A stretch of 64,000 nt of DNA from Dyadobacter jejuensis (GTDB taxonomy: Bacteria; Bacteroidota; Bacteroidia; Cytophagales; Spirosomataceae). A model generated the notes under the pieces. It was given only the letters and a program-made list of their open reading frames with translations, searched no databases and was not told the DNA's origin. The stretch spans positions 62,001 through 126,000 of the forward strand of contig NZ_QGDT01000001.1 in assembly GCF_003149085.1 (NCBI RefSeq), written 5' to 3'. Of this stretch, positions 36,036 through 45,563 are shown in pieces. Positions within the stretch are counted from its first letter, which is position 1, and each line of letters opens with the position of its first letter. The translations under genes and the position numbers were made by a program.

Positions 36036-38927
36036 ATGCGGTCTTTTTCCAAGTATCTTTATATTATTTTAGTAGTTCTGTTAGCCACGATAAGCCAACA
36101 GGCTCAAGCCACCCATATTCGGGCCGGGGAGATTACGGCGCGGCGTATTTCAGCGACTTCCCTTACCTACGAAATTAGGCTTACGGCCTACTTTGACATG
36201 CAGAATGGAGAAGGAGCGGCGAATGCGCAGAATACCGTACAGTTCTATATAGGCTCCGAAGGACCCATCATAGCCCCGAGGGTTAATATTGTCAATATTG
36301 GCAATAATACCACCCAGAATACCTATATCATCAACCATACGTTTCCGGCTGCCGGGAAATTTCGAATCTCCTTCGAAGAGGATAATCGTAATAATAATGT
36401 ATTGAATATAGGTCCTCCTCCCACCCAAAACCTAAATTTTTATGTAAGCACCACCTTGGAGATCAATGCCAATTTTGGGATGAATCAAACCCCGGTGATG
36501 CTCAACGCCCCCATCGACTTGGCGGCAGTTGGGCAGCGTTATATCCATAATCCTGGGGCCTTCGATGCCGACGGCGATAGCCTGGCCTATCGTTTGTTCG
36601 TTCCGCAACGGGGTACCTCCAATGGGGGAGGCATTAATCTACAATATGAGGACCCTAATATGGTGGTAGTCCCTGCTGGCTCTCCATCGTTCACCGAAAC
36701 CGGCGCTAGCCCCGCTACCTTTAGCATGGACCCCATTACGGGCGATATGGTATGGGATGCACCGATGGTCGAAGGATATTATAACGTAGCCTTTATTGTA
36801 GAAGAATGGCGCGACGGGGTGCTGATCGGACAGATCGTCCGAGATATGCAGATTATCGTGGAGGACGCCAATAACGATCGACCCGCCCTGGACCCACTAG
36901 CACCCATATGCGTGGAAGCGGGTACGAGGATCAATCAATTGATATCGGCCACCGACAAGAATGGCGATCGATTGACGCTTTCTTCTTCTGGTGGAGTCTA
37001 CGACGCCAGCCTGGTTAGTCCTGAATTGGCTAGTTTTTTGGTGCCTAATCAGGGTACGCAGGGGACTATTTCAGGGAACTTTGTATGGCAGACCAGTTGT
37101 GCCCATATTCGGCAGGAGCCTTATGATGTTCTTTTTAAGGTGGAAGATGGCCCGGCTGCTGGCGCTCCTAACCCCGCATTGTTTCGACGCCTTACCGATT
37201 ACAAAAGTTTGAATATACAGGTATATGGCCCCAAGCCTAAGAACCTGACGGGCGTCGATCTAGCCGACCCTGCTGGCCTGGCTTACCAGCTGACCTGGGA
37301 TGCCTACCAGTGCCAGACCGTGGGGGCCAAAATCGTCATATACCGGAAAGAAGGCTGTACCACATTGCCCGAAGATGTATGTGTATCGGGAATCCCGGCG
37401 GGATATGGCTACACCGAAATAGGAAGGGTAGGCATAGGCCAAACGACTTTCTTAGACAATAATAATGGAGCAGGCCTACGGACAGGGGTGTCCTATAGCT
37501 ACCGCCTGGTGGCCGTTTTCCCTCGTCCGGGGGCCAATCCGAGCGAGCCCGGGAGCCTGATTGGCGGGGGCGAGAGTATCGCTTCCGATGAGTTTTGCTT
37601 GAATTTGCCAATGGTAATGCCTGTTATTACAAACGTAACCGTGGATGTTACCGACAAAGCTGCAGGAGAAATTACCGTACGCTGGACCCGCCCTACTGCT
37701 AGTTCGGGGCTGCCTGCTCAGTATCAATTGTACAGAGCCGAAGGCCAAAATGGGACCAATTACTCTCTTATCGCCACCATTAATACCAACTTGGAAGCCG
37801 GTGCTCTGGATACGCTTTTCGTAGATAAGGGTCTTAATACCACGGATAATGCCTATAGGTACCGATTAGACTACTATTTTACAGAGAATGGCCTACTTAC
37901 CAAACTCGATGCTAGCGAGGCCGCCAGTAGCGTTTGGCTGCAGCAAGGTTCGGCTATTCCTACTAATATACGCCTCAACTGGTCGGCCATTGTACCTTGG
38001 AGTAATAACAACCAGGTGCATCGGGTCTATCGGGAGGATAAGGCCAATCCTGGAACTTTTAACCGCATTGCCGAGGTGTCGGTGACGGGCGCTCAGAGTT
38101 TTACCTATATTGACGACGGTACCGATCGATATACTGCCGATGGAAGTGTGGACGTTGCCATAAGCACCAATGACCAATATTGCTATAAGGTAGAGACGGT
38201 AGGGTCTTATAATAACAGCCAGATCAAGCCCGATAAGCTCTATAACTTTTCGCAGATTATATGCGTAACGGCTTCCGATACTACCAAGCCTTGTGCCCCC
38301 GTACTGTCCATAGACCTGCTCGATTGTTCGAATCTCAGTCCAGATACCTATTGCAATACCACTTCATTTGCCAATAACCTCAGCTGGGAGTATCCTCAAC
38401 AAGTAGATGGGAAAGACTGTGATCAGAATATTGCTGCCTATAAAATCTATTATGCCCGCTACGAAACGGATAGTCCTAGCCTATTGACAACCGTCACCAC
38501 GCCTCCTGCACCTTTGGCGACTACTTATACCCATAACGGGTTAAAATCGTATGCGGGTTGCTATTATGTGACGGCCCTCAATGGTTTTGGAACGGAAAGT
38601 GCTCCAAGTAATATTGTATGCAAGGACAATTGCCCGGCTTTTGTGCTACCCAATGTGTTTACTCCAAATGGCGACGGTAAAAACGACGTCTTTCAGCCTA
38701 TGGAATGTCCAGCCTTCGTACAGTCCTTAGAATTTAGGGTGTTTAACCGCTGGGGGGCTCAGGTATTCGATACCAAAGATGTAAATGTAAACTGGAATGG
38801 AACTACCAATGCAGGCAAAGAGCTGTCGGCGGGTCAATATTACTATGAAGCGAAAGTGTTTTTTGAATCCTCGAAGGTAGGAGGTACAGCCACGACGATC
38901 AAAGGTTGGGTTCAGTTGCTCCGCTGA
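36036..38927 (+). CDS. large T9SS type B sorted (gliding motility-associated C-terminal domain) surface protein
   Basis: 963 residues. A signal peptide (YLYIILVVLLATISQQAQA) is followed by repeated beta-sandwich units. These include a cadherin-like segment with FDADGDSLAYRLFVPQRGTS and several fibronectin type III-like units (for example RLNWSAIVPWSNNNQVHRVY and NLSWEYPQQVDGK). The last 90 residues form a type B sorting domain: LPNVFTPNGDGKNDVFQPME, FRVFNRWGAQVFDTKD and SAGQYYYEAKVFF. It is exported by Sec and then by T9SS, and is likely cell-surface or secreted. Many cysteines occur in the second half. Adhesive or matrix function is an inference. A terminator follows. Confidence 0.9.
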   Translation: MRSFSKYLYIILVVLLATISQQAQATHIRAGEITARRISATSLTYEIRLTAYFDMQNGEGAANAQNTVQFYIGSEGPIIAPRVNIVNIGNNTTQNTYIINHTFPAAGKFRISFEEDNRNNNVLNIGPPPTQNLNFYVSTTLEINANFGMNQTPVMLNAPIDLAAVGQRYIHNPGAFDADGDSLAYRLFVPQRGTSNGGGINLQYEDPNMVVVPAGSPSFTETGASPATFSMDPITGDMVWDAPMVEGYYNVAFIVEEWRDGVLIGQIVRDMQIIVEDANNDRPALDPLAPICVEAGTRINQLISATDKNGDRLTLSSSGGVYDASLVSPELASFLVPNQGTQGTISGNFVWQTSCAHIRQEPYDVLFKVEDGPAAGAPNPALFRRLTDYKSLNIQVYGPKPKNLTGVDLADPAGLAYQLTWDAYQCQTVGAKIVIYRKEGCTTLPEDVCVSGIPAGYGYTEIGRVGIGQTTFLDNNNGAGLRTGVSYSYRLVAVFPRPGANPSEPGSLIGGGESIASDEFCLNLPMVMPVITNVTVDVTDKAAGEITVRWTRPTASSGLPAQYQLYRAEGQNGTNYSLIATINTNLEAGALDTLFVDKGLNTTDNAYRYRLDYYFTENGLLTKLDASEAASSVWLQQGSAIPTNIRLNWSAIVPWSNNNQVHRVYREDKANPGTFNRIAEVSVTGAQSFTYIDDGTDRYTADGSVDVAISTNDQYCYKVETVGSYNNSQIKPDKLYNFSQIICVTASDTTKPCAPVLSIDLLDCSNLSPDTYCNTTSFANNLSWEYPQQVDGKDCDQNIAAYKIYYARYETDSPSLLTTVTTPPAPLATTYTHNGLKSYAGCYYVTALNGFGTESAPSNIVCKDNCPAFVLPNVFTPNGDGKNDVFQPMECPAFVQSLEFRVFNRWGAQVFDTKDVNVNWNGTTNAGKELSAGQYYYEAKVFFESSKVGGTATTIKGWVQLLR

Positions 38928-38975
38928 TGCTACAGGGCGGCCCTTTTATCTTTCAGTAGCATATACTTACTTTGC

Positions 38976-39008
38976 AGCCAGGTTATCGAGCATAGCCTGG
39001 CTTTTTTT
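38976..39008 (+). terminator. rho-independent terminator
   Basis: Arms AGCCAGG and CCTGGCT (7 bp) are followed by seven T. It separates the T9SS type B gene from fabD. Confidence 0.8.
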
Positions 39009-39038
39009 ATACGAAACATCATAAACAGTATATTTTAA

Positions 39039-39917
39039 ATGAAACAGGCATACGTATTCCCAGGACAGGGTTCTCAGTTCAAAGGTATGGGGCAGGAGCT
39101 TTACCAGTCGTCCGAGGCCGCTAAGGCACTATTTGAACAGGCTAACGAAATATTGGGTTTTCGCATTACCGACATTATGTTTGAAGGTACCGATGAGGCC
39201 CTCAAACAAACCAACGTTACCCAGCCCGCCATATTTATCCACTCGGTGATATTAGCCCTTACCAGCGACTCATTTGATCCGGACATGGTAGCAGGGCATT
39301 CCTTGGGCGAATTTTCGGCGTTGGTGTCGGCAGGAGCCCTTTCTTTCGAAGATGGTCTGCGCTTGGTAGCCCAACGTGCCGATGCCATGCAGGAGGCTTG
39401 CCAGTTGCAACCCTCTACGATGGCGGCCATCCTAGGGCTTGCCGACTCGGTGATCGAAGAGATATGTGCTGGGATAACGGATGAGATCGTCGTGGCGGCC
39501 AACTATAATTGCCCTGGACAGGTGGTTATATCGGGATCTATTGCCGGTGTTGAAAAGGCCTGTGAATTACTGAAGGCTGCCGGCGCTAAGCGGGCTTTGG
39601 TGTTGCCGGTAGGTGGGGCCTTTCACTCCCCCTTGATGGAGCCAGCGCGGGAAAAACTCGCCGCGGCCATTCATGCCGCCAGTATTCAGCCTCCCCGTTG
39701 TCCGGTATACCAGAATGTCAATGCCCTGCCGTCGACGGATGTGGCCGCGATTCGGGAAAATCTGATCGCCCAACTTACCGCCCCCGTTCGTTGGACGCAG
39801 TCGGTACAGCATATGGTAGCCGACGGCGCCGAGATGTTCGTAGAATGTGGCCCAGGAAAGGTGCTTCAGGGACTCGTTAAAAAGATAGCTTCTGGAGTAG
39901 AATTGAAAAGTATTTAA
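39039..39917 (+). CDS. fabD: malonyl-CoA:ACP transacylase
   Basis: 292 residues, the expected length. The N-terminal FPGQGSQFKGMGQEL, the nucleophile elbow GHSLGEF with S88, and H196 in GGAFHSPLM are all in place, as is the late ECGPGKVLQGLVKKI. It loads malonate from CoA onto acyl carrier protein to feed fatty acid elongation. Transcribed alone between a terminator and the tRNA promoter. All catalytic residues are present. Confidence 0.95.
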   Translation: MKQAYVFPGQGSQFKGMGQELYQSSEAAKALFEQANEILGFRITDIMFEGTDEALKQTNVTQPAIFIHSVILALTSDSFDPDMVAGHSLGEFSALVSAGALSFEDGLRLVAQRADAMQEACQLQPSTMAAILGLADSVIEEICAGITDEIVVAANYNCPGQVVISGSIAGVEKACELLKAAGAKRALVLPVGGAFHSPLMEPAREKLAAAIHAASIQPPRCPVYQNVNALPSTDVAAIRENLIAQLTAPVRWTQSVQHMVADGAEMFVECGPGKVLQGLVKKIASGVELKSI

Positions 39918-39934
39918 TTTTTTTTTAAAAACGC

Positions 39935-39965
39935 TTGACATATTCGAATCTACCCATTACTTTTG
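39935..39965 (+). promoter_or_regulatory. promoter of tRNA-Gln
   Basis: TTGACA at 39935-39940 and TACTTTTG at 39958-39965, with 20 nt between TTG and TA, is a textbook Bacteroidota promoter. The start would fall a few bases upstream of the mature tRNA end. Confidence 0.8.
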
Positions 39966-39982
39966 CACCACTATTACGGTTT

Positions 39983-40053
39983 TGGCCGATGGTGTAATGG
40001 TAACACAGGACATTTTGGTTGTCTCATTCAGGGTTCGAGTCCTTGTCGGCCAA
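39983..40053 (+). tRNA. tRNA-Gln (anticodon TTG)
   Basis: It folds as a complete cloverleaf. The acceptor TGGCCGA pairs with TCGGCCA, the D stem is GTGT/ACAC, and the anticodon stem GGACA/TGTCT encloses the loop TTTTGGT with anticodon TTG at 40015-40017. The T stem CAGGG/CCTTG encloses TTCGAGT. The discriminator base is A at 40053, and CCA is not encoded. A strong promoter lies upstream and a hairpin terminator downstream, so it is a single-gene unit. Confidence 0.93.
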
Positions 40054-40064
40054 CGATAGTTACT

Positions 40065-40095
40065 AAGAGCTCACGAAAGTGAGCTCTTTTTTTTG
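40065..40095 (+). terminator. terminator of tRNA-Gln
   Basis: A perfect 10-bp stem (AAGAGCTCAC / GTGAGCTCTT) with a GAAA loop is followed by a T-run. Confidence 0.88.
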
Positions 40096-40549
40096 GTCCC
40101 TCACGGACCAAAATGGCGGAGTAGAGGAGGATCAAGTCAAAACCTGTGAAGGGGATTTTCTTTTAGCTATAAGCTTTAGGCCGTATGCTATAGGTGTTCA
40201 AGGATCAATCCCATTTCTTGGGGGGGCATCTGATAAAATTAGGCAAACAGTCTGGAGAGTCTGAATAGAAAAAAAGAAACATCTTTGACCCTTTTTGGCC
40301 GATGGCATCTTTTCGGCAATATTTTCAAAATATTCAATTTGAATTAAAATTCATTACCACATTATCCCAGCGTGACAAAATGTTTATAGAAACACTCCAC
40401 AACATGTGGTTTTGATCCTTAAGCAGTAAGGAGTGTTAGGAATTCACTTTGAAAAAACTTTGCATCAAATGGCATTCTTAGGGCTTTCAATAAGGAAAAC
40501 AACCAAATCAAGAAAAGTTTAAACAAGCCAATTCACTAAAACGTATCTG
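40096..40549. other. intergenic stretch without a recognised gene
   Basis: No ORF worth calling occurs here. The only notable item is a 12-bp exact repeat of the tRNA-Gln 5' end (TTTGGCCGATGG) at 40294-40305. The AT-rich second half is downstream of the minus-strand glycosyltransferase. Confidence 0.4.
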
Positions 40550-41530
40550 CTAGCCATTATTTCTTTCCATTTTCTTCCAGCGCTGTATCCTTGTGAAAAC
40601 GGCCTCGGGGCTCACACTGTCTAGGGTGTCGGTTTGGGTTTCAATAAAATCGGTACGAGGGCCGAGTGGTCCCCATCGGCCAGCATTTTTGGGTTTATAA
40701 TTAGGGAATAATCCAAGGGTATTGATGCCGCAGGCGGCGGCGAGGTGCATGGGTCCGGTGCTGCCGGCCAGCAATCCGTCGACTCCATTGATAAAGGTGA
40801 TCAGGAGCGGGAGTGGGAGCTGTCCTGTAAGGTCAATTACATGCGAAGGAAGGCTCTTAACCCATGGCTCTAGCTCTATTTGTTCTTTTTCGGAACCGGT
40901 AATAAAGATGCGGTATCGCTCGGGGTCTAGTAGGCCTATCAATTCTGAGAAACTTTCCAGAGACCATTCCAAAGCGTTTTTATTGGAAAGAGGATGTAAG
41001 ATGATCGTAAACTTGTCGGTATTTTGTAATTGTAGATAGTGATCGGGCAGCGGAGCGAAATTGGTTAAATTATAATACTCCCATAGGTTTTTTGGGATAG
41101 GCTCGCGTACGAGGGGTTTCATTAGCTTAAAATGCAAGGTGGCCTCATGGAGGTCGGACTGCCGGCGGCGGAGCCATACCAGTCTGTTGCACTGGAGCCA
41201 GTGGTAGGGCCTACTCCAGGTACCAATGCGAATGCCAATCCCCGCCTTGTAGGCCATTTCGGTCATGTGTTTAAGGGTAACCAAATGGATAATGGCGTCG
41301 AACTGATGGCTTTTGAGCGTCTGAACCTGTTGGTCTGCAGGAAGGGCCATAAGCCGTTCATAATCTAAAAACTCATCTATAGAATCACTAACGTCAACTA
41401 CGGCTTTGGTATAAGTGCGGGCTAAAATACAAATGGTTGTTCCGGGAATTTGCCGTTTAAGAAAGCCACATAACGGGAGCGTTAAGACGACGTCTCCTAT
41501 GGCGTCGGTACGGGTTACTAAAATACGCAT
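40550..41530 (-). CDS. glycosyltransferase family 9 (heptosyltransferase-like)
   Basis: 326 residues with the GT9 pattern. The N-terminal RILVTRTDAIGDVVLTLPL is the ADP-heptose:LPS transferase signature, and the second half has HPLSNKNALEWSLESFSELI, FITGSEKE, VIDLTGQLPLPLLI and DGLLAGSTGPMHLAAACG. GT9 enzymes add heptose or similar sugars to lipopolysaccharide core at the inner face of the membrane. No other envelope glycan gene sits beside it. Acceptor and donor cannot be named from sequence. Confidence 0.88.
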   Translation of the reverse strand: MRILVTRTDAIGDVVLTLPLCGFLKRQIPGTTICILARTYTKAVVDVSDSIDEFLDYERLMALPADQQVQTLKSHQFDAIIHLVTLKHMTEMAYKAGIGIRIGTWSRPYHWLQCNRLVWLRRRQSDLHEATLHFKLMKPLVREPIPKNLWEYYNLTNFAPLPDHYLQLQNTDKFTIILHPLSNKNALEWSLESFSELIGLLDPERYRIFITGSEKEQIELEPWVKSLPSHVIDLTGQLPLPLLITFINGVDGLLAGSTGPMHLAAACGINTLGLFPNYKPKNAGRWGPLGPRTDFIETQTDTLDSVSPEAVFTRIQRWKKMERNNG

Positions 41531-41607
41531 GATACAAGTTTAGGCTATGCTGGAATGCTTTTGTGTGCCGGTTTTTACTGATTCCATGGCAAATTAAGGA
41601 AGTTATT

Positions 41608-41757
41608 TTAAATGTCTATATATTCCACGCTTCTATCCGTAAGCTCTATGACCGTGTCCGCCTTGGGCTTAACATATTTCTCATCAACCGACTTTCCGCA
41701 GCGTACAACCTGTAGGATAAATCGTGTAGAAAAGTTTTGAAGGGATACAGCCAGACT
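41608..41757 (-). pseudogene. 3' end of an unrecognised lost gene
   Basis: About 50 sense codons end at a TAA at 41608. Content is coherent (QNFSTRFILQVVRCGKSVDE, then KYVKPKADTVIELTDRSVEY), but there is no start codon, and a stop closes the frame at about 41757. It looks like the tail of a decayed protein gene. I do not recognise the family. Confidence 0.3.
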
Positions 41758-41840
41758 TTGTCAATATGGTAAGTGCTTGATAGACATGGTACTAATGTAT
41801 TTTTTCGATATTTTTATTGCTTCATGTTCTTTCTCATGAA

Positions 41841-41872
41841 TTTGAAAAATTGAATATCTTCCTGTATATTTG
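41841..41872 (+). promoter_or_regulatory. promoter of plsY
   Basis: TTTG at 41841-41844, 20 nt, and TATATTTG at 41865-41872 match the Bacteroidota consensus perfectly. The leader before plsY would be about 70 nt. Confidence 0.78.
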
Positions 41873-41949
41873 GTAACTGCTCGTTCGAGTTCAAATATTT
41901 CAAAGTAAAGTACTATTTTCGACCTAACAAAATACTATTAATTCTACGT

Positions 41950-42597
41950 ATGAGTGTTGCCTTATTCATTATCACAATTATTGCTGCTTATTTACTAGGG
42001 TCCATCCCAAGTTCGGTTTGGTATGGTATAGGCTATTTTGGTATTGATGTCCGAAAACACGGCAGCGGGAACGCAGGGGCGACTAATACTTTTAGGGTGT
42101 TAGGAAAAAGAGCGGGGACCATCGTGATGTTGATCGATGTATTGAAGGGATGGACCGCCACTTGCTTGGCCTCTCTACTTTTTTATATGAGTGTAATCGG
42201 GGAGACAGAATTGCTACTCTTCAAAATCCTATTTGGAGTGATTGCTATATTTGGACATATTTTCCCCGTTTTTGTAGGCTTTAAGGGAGGGAAAGGTATC
42301 GCCACCCTTTTGGGCATGGTTCTGGCGATTCACCCAGAGTTAGCAGCCGTATGCATCACCATTTTTATTCTGACTTTATTGGCCTCTCATTACGTATCGT
42401 TGAGCTCTATTCTTTCCACCTTAGCCTTTCCGGTGCTTTCGTGGGTGGGGATGTTCGGGCATCCAGAGCCGTTGCTAGTCGTTTTTGGCTTTATTATGTT
42501 CGTTTTGGTGGTACTTACCCACCAAAAAAATATTGTCAGGCTGCTTCGTGGAAACGAGAATAGGGTCAATATATTCCCTAAAACGAATCGAGCCTAG
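41950..42597 (+). CDS. plsY: glycerol-3-phosphate acyltransferase PlsY
   Basis: 215 residues with five to seven hydrophobic segments and all three PlsY motifs: GSIPSSVWYG (residues about 17-26), KHGSGNAGATNTFRVLGKRA (about 36-55) and FVGFKGGKGIAT (about 109-120). The enzyme sits in the inner membrane and transfers an acyl group from acyl-phosphate to glycerol-3-phosphate, giving lysophosphatidic acid. Monocistronic, with a clear promoter and terminator. Confidence 0.95.
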   Translation: MSVALFIITIIAAYLLGSIPSSVWYGIGYFGIDVRKHGSGNAGATNTFRVLGKRAGTIVMLIDVLKGWTATCLASLLFYMSVIGETELLLFKILFGVIAIFGHIFPVFVGFKGGKGIATLLGMVLAIHPELAAVCITIFILTLLASHYVSLSSILSTLAFPVLSWVGMFGHPEPLLVVFGFIMFVLVVLTHQKNIVRLLRGNENRVNIFPKTNRA

Positions 42598-42624
42598 TAG
42601 AAGGCACGAATGAGATAATTTCTT

Positions 42625-42656
42625 ACCCCTCTAGTTACGCTGGAGGGGTTTATTTT
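42625..42656 (+). terminator. terminator of plsY
   Basis: Stem ACCCCTC / GAGGGGT (42625-42631 with 42643-42649) is followed by a T-rich tract. Confidence 0.78.
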
Positions 42657-42693
42657 TATAACTTCGCTTTTGTCAAATTCTAATACCATCATC

Positions 42694-44055
42694 ATGAAAC
42701 AATATATAGAAACGCATAAAGACCGCTTTTTAAATGAGCTGCTCGATCTCTTGCGTATTCCGTCGGTCAGTGCCGATTCTAAGTTTAAAGGGGATATGCG
42801 ATCGGCGGCGGCCTTCGTACAAAAGAGTATGCTGGCGGCTGGGGCCGATACGGCCGAAATATATGAAACCCCTGGCCATCCGATCGTCTATGGCGAGAAA
42901 ATTATAGATCCCTCACTTCCCACGGTGCTAGTCTATGGGCATTATGACGTTCAGCCTGCCGATCCCTACGAGTTATGGGATTCACCACCATTCGAACCGG
43001 TTATTAAGAACGACCGGATCTATGCGCGGGGAGCCTGTGACGACAAGGGACAGTTCTATATGCATATCAAGGCTTTGGAAATGATGGTGGCTACGAATAC
43101 GCTAGCCTGTAACATCAAAATGATGATAGAGGGCGAAGAAGAGGTTGGTTCCTCTCACCTGGAGACCTTTGTGAACAGCCATAAGGAGTTATTGGAATGT
43201 GATACTATTCTGATATCCGATACCAGCATCATCGCCAATGACGTGCCCTCTATTGAAACAGGCTTACGAGGCCTTACCTATATGGAAGTAGAGGTGGTGG
43301 GTGCCAACAGAGACCTGCACTCAGGGGTATATGGAGGTGGAGTGGCCAACCCTATTAATGTGCTTTGTGAGATGATCGCCTCACTTACCGATGCCGACGG
43401 ACGCATTACCATTCCCGGTTTTTATGACCAGGTGGTTGAGCTATCGGCAGAGGAGCGTGCGGCGCTCAATGCGGCGCCTTTCGATTTGGAAGCGTATAAG
43501 GAAGACCTACAAATTGGCGATGTGGCCGGTGAAAAGGGGTATACCACTATCGAGCGTACCTCTGTAAGGCCTACCCTCGATGTCAACGGAATCTGGGGAG
43601 GATATACCGGTGAAGGCGCCAAGACCGTCTTGCCCTCGAAAGCCAATGCCAAAATATCGATGCGCTTGGTGCCCAACCAAACCGACGAGGAAATATGTGC
43701 CTTGTTTACGAAGCATTTCGAAGCTATAGCTCCGGCCTCAGTGAGGGTGTCGGTAAAGCCTCATCATGGAGGGTTGCCCTATGTTACGCCCACCGATTCG
43801 GTAGAGTATCGGGCAGCGGAAATGGCTATGGAAGAGTCGTTTGGCAAAAAACCTATCCCAGCTCGTGGAGGAGGGAGTATTCCTATTGTAGCCCTCTTTG
43901 AGCAAGTTTTGGGTAGAAAGAGTATCCTAATGGGTTTTGGCCTCGATATCGATGCTTTACACTCGCCCAATGAGAGCTATGGCTTGTTTAATTATTATAA
44001 GGGGATCGAAACCATCCCTTTATTCTTCAAGCATTATGCCCAATTAAAAAAATAA
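42694..44055 (+). CDS. M20-family dipeptidase/carboxypeptidase
   Basis: About 453 residues. Zinc-site motifs are VLVYGHYDVQPADP (ligand His and catalytic Asp), ARGACDDKGQ (bridging Asp) and EGEEEVGSSH (catalytic Glu and ligand Glu). The lid domain with DLHSGVYGGGVANP and the last ligand in IDALHSPNESYG are present. It is a cytoplasmic metallopeptidase acting on small peptides, by analogy with the M20 dipeptidases. I start at the ATG at 42694 (MKQYIETHKDR), not the TTG at 42670 that lies in the presumed promoter. Confidence 0.92.
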   Translation: MKQYIETHKDRFLNELLDLLRIPSVSADSKFKGDMRSAAAFVQKSMLAAGADTAEIYETPGHPIVYGEKIIDPSLPTVLVYGHYDVQPADPYELWDSPPFEPVIKNDRIYARGACDDKGQFYMHIKALEMMVATNTLACNIKMMIEGEEEVGSSHLETFVNSHKELLECDTILISDTSIIANDVPSIETGLRGLTYMEVEVVGANRDLHSGVYGGGVANPINVLCEMIASLTDADGRITIPGFYDQVVELSAEERAALNAAPFDLEAYKEDLQIGDVAGEKGYTTIERTSVRPTLDVNGIWGGYTGEGAKTVLPSKANAKISMRLVPNQTDEEICALFTKHFEAIAPASVRVSVKPHHGGLPYVTPTDSVEYRAAEMAMEESFGKKPIPARGGGSIPIVALFEQVLGRKSILMGFGLDIDALHSPNESYGLFNYYKGIETIPLFFKHYAQLKK

Positions 44056-44062
44056 TCGATAA

Positions 44063-44089
44063 GCCGTCCTGCCTTTCGAGCAGGGCGGC
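44063..44089 (+). terminator. GC-rich hairpin between the peptidase and the heptad array
   Basis: Arms GCCGTCCTGC and GCAGGGCGGC form a 10-bp stem (one wobble). A T-tract is absent: the heptad array begins 1 bp after the hairpin. Confidence 0.55.
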
Positions 44090-44090
44090 C

Positions 44091-44215
<125 letters not shown>

Positions 44216-44223
<8 letters not shown>

Positions 44224-45463
44224 TACGACGTGCGGCTCGGCGTTGTTCTCTTTTAATCTGTTTTAGCCGCTCTATGGCTTTTTTAGCCTCCTTGTCTTGC
44301 CCCGACTTCTTGTCCGCTCGGTCGTCGGCCAGGTTATAGTAGCGCAATGCCTCATCATAGTCCTTTCTCATTTCGGCGAGCTTACCCATTCCTATGAGGG
44401 AAGACAAATAATACCCTGCATTGGTGGAGTGGGTCTTCAGGGAGAAATCGATGGCCTGCTGGTAGTACTGGCTTGCTAGGGTATAGTTTTTATGGTATCC
44501 CATATTGTAGTATGCGAGTACGTAGGCGGCGTTCCTGCCACTCACTCCCTCATAGCCGGGGAGTCCTTCTTCAATTTTACGGAGTATGTTTTCGGCCGCT
44601 TGGGTAGCCTCCTTCACTCTCCCAGTTACAAAGGCCGTACGGCAAAAGTACCTTTCAAAATAGGGGTTGTTGGGATAAGATTCCCACATATACCTGGCCA
44701 GTTCATAGGCTTTGGGGTACTCATTTTCCATACTATATATTTGCAGGAGGAAATACCGGGCTTCCACCCGGGTGTAAAAGGCATTATTGGCGACTTTTTG
44801 AAGTTGTTGCACACCAAGCTTTTTATTGCCCTTAGGGAACAAGGCTAGGATGGGCTTTAGGATAGGGTATTCCTTGGGGATCCATTCGGAATAGTAATTG
44901 TAGAGTCCGTCTCCAAAGAGCAGCTCCGGCGACAAGTCGCCATTTCCCTTGCATTCCTCAAAATATTTTAAGGCCTTTTTCCCTGCAAAGGCCGCTTTGG
45001 TCCATTTCTTACGTTCCGAATAAAGCCGACCCTTGAAGGCATAGGCTGCTGAAAGGAAAAAGGCTGGCTCTACTTTGAACTTACCGGCATCATACAGCTT
45101 TTCTGCCAAGAAGATGGTAGAGTCCATATGCGCTAGAAATTGGTCGTCGTATATTTCGATGTCGGTGTTGGGGACGATCTTCCACCAGGCCGCTAGGCCC
45201 ATCAAGAAATGGGGCATGGGGTGATCGGGGTAGCGGTAACGTAGCCAGCGAAACTCTACGTCGGCCTGGTCGAACTGATAGTTGTACATCAGGTTGATAG
45301 CCTCTGTAGATTCAATCTGTACGCCGGGGTTGTTTAGTACCATGTCGTACTTTTTATCCAGCTCTGCCGAAGAGTACAACTGAGCCCGTACTGGTGCCCC
45401 ATGGGCTAGCAACCAAGGTAGTAGGGCCAACAAAATGTTAAAGCGCATAGGCATGATGTTCAT
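44216..45463 (-). CDS. tetratricopeptide-repeat periplasmic protein
   Basis: About 415 residues. A signal peptide (MRFNILLALLPWLLAHGAPV, likely cleaved near VRA/QL) is followed by an all-helical protein with TPR-like helix pairs, for example ARYFLLQIYSMENEYPKAYE, ALRYYNLADDRADKKSGQDK and TLASQYYQQAIDFSLKT. The C-terminus is very basic (RLKQIKREQRRAARRKR). The start is one of three close Met codons; 45463 is preferred. The stop codon lies inside the heptad repeat array, so the array has spread to the very end of the gene. It is probably a protein-interaction scaffold; role unknown. Confidence 0.8.
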
Positions 45464-45563
45464 CGAAATCTGTAAATAATAACGATCTTTCCCCGTTTTA
45501 GGTTTGTTCACCGATGAGGTTTTCTAAAAAAGCGTTAATATTGAAACTTCACAAAAATATAAT

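Noticed and set aside
40294..40305. Possible integration (att) site from a repeat of the tRNA-Gln 5' end
   Set aside because: Only 12 bp, from the 5' not the 3' end of the tRNA, with no integrase and no island between the copies. Likely chance.
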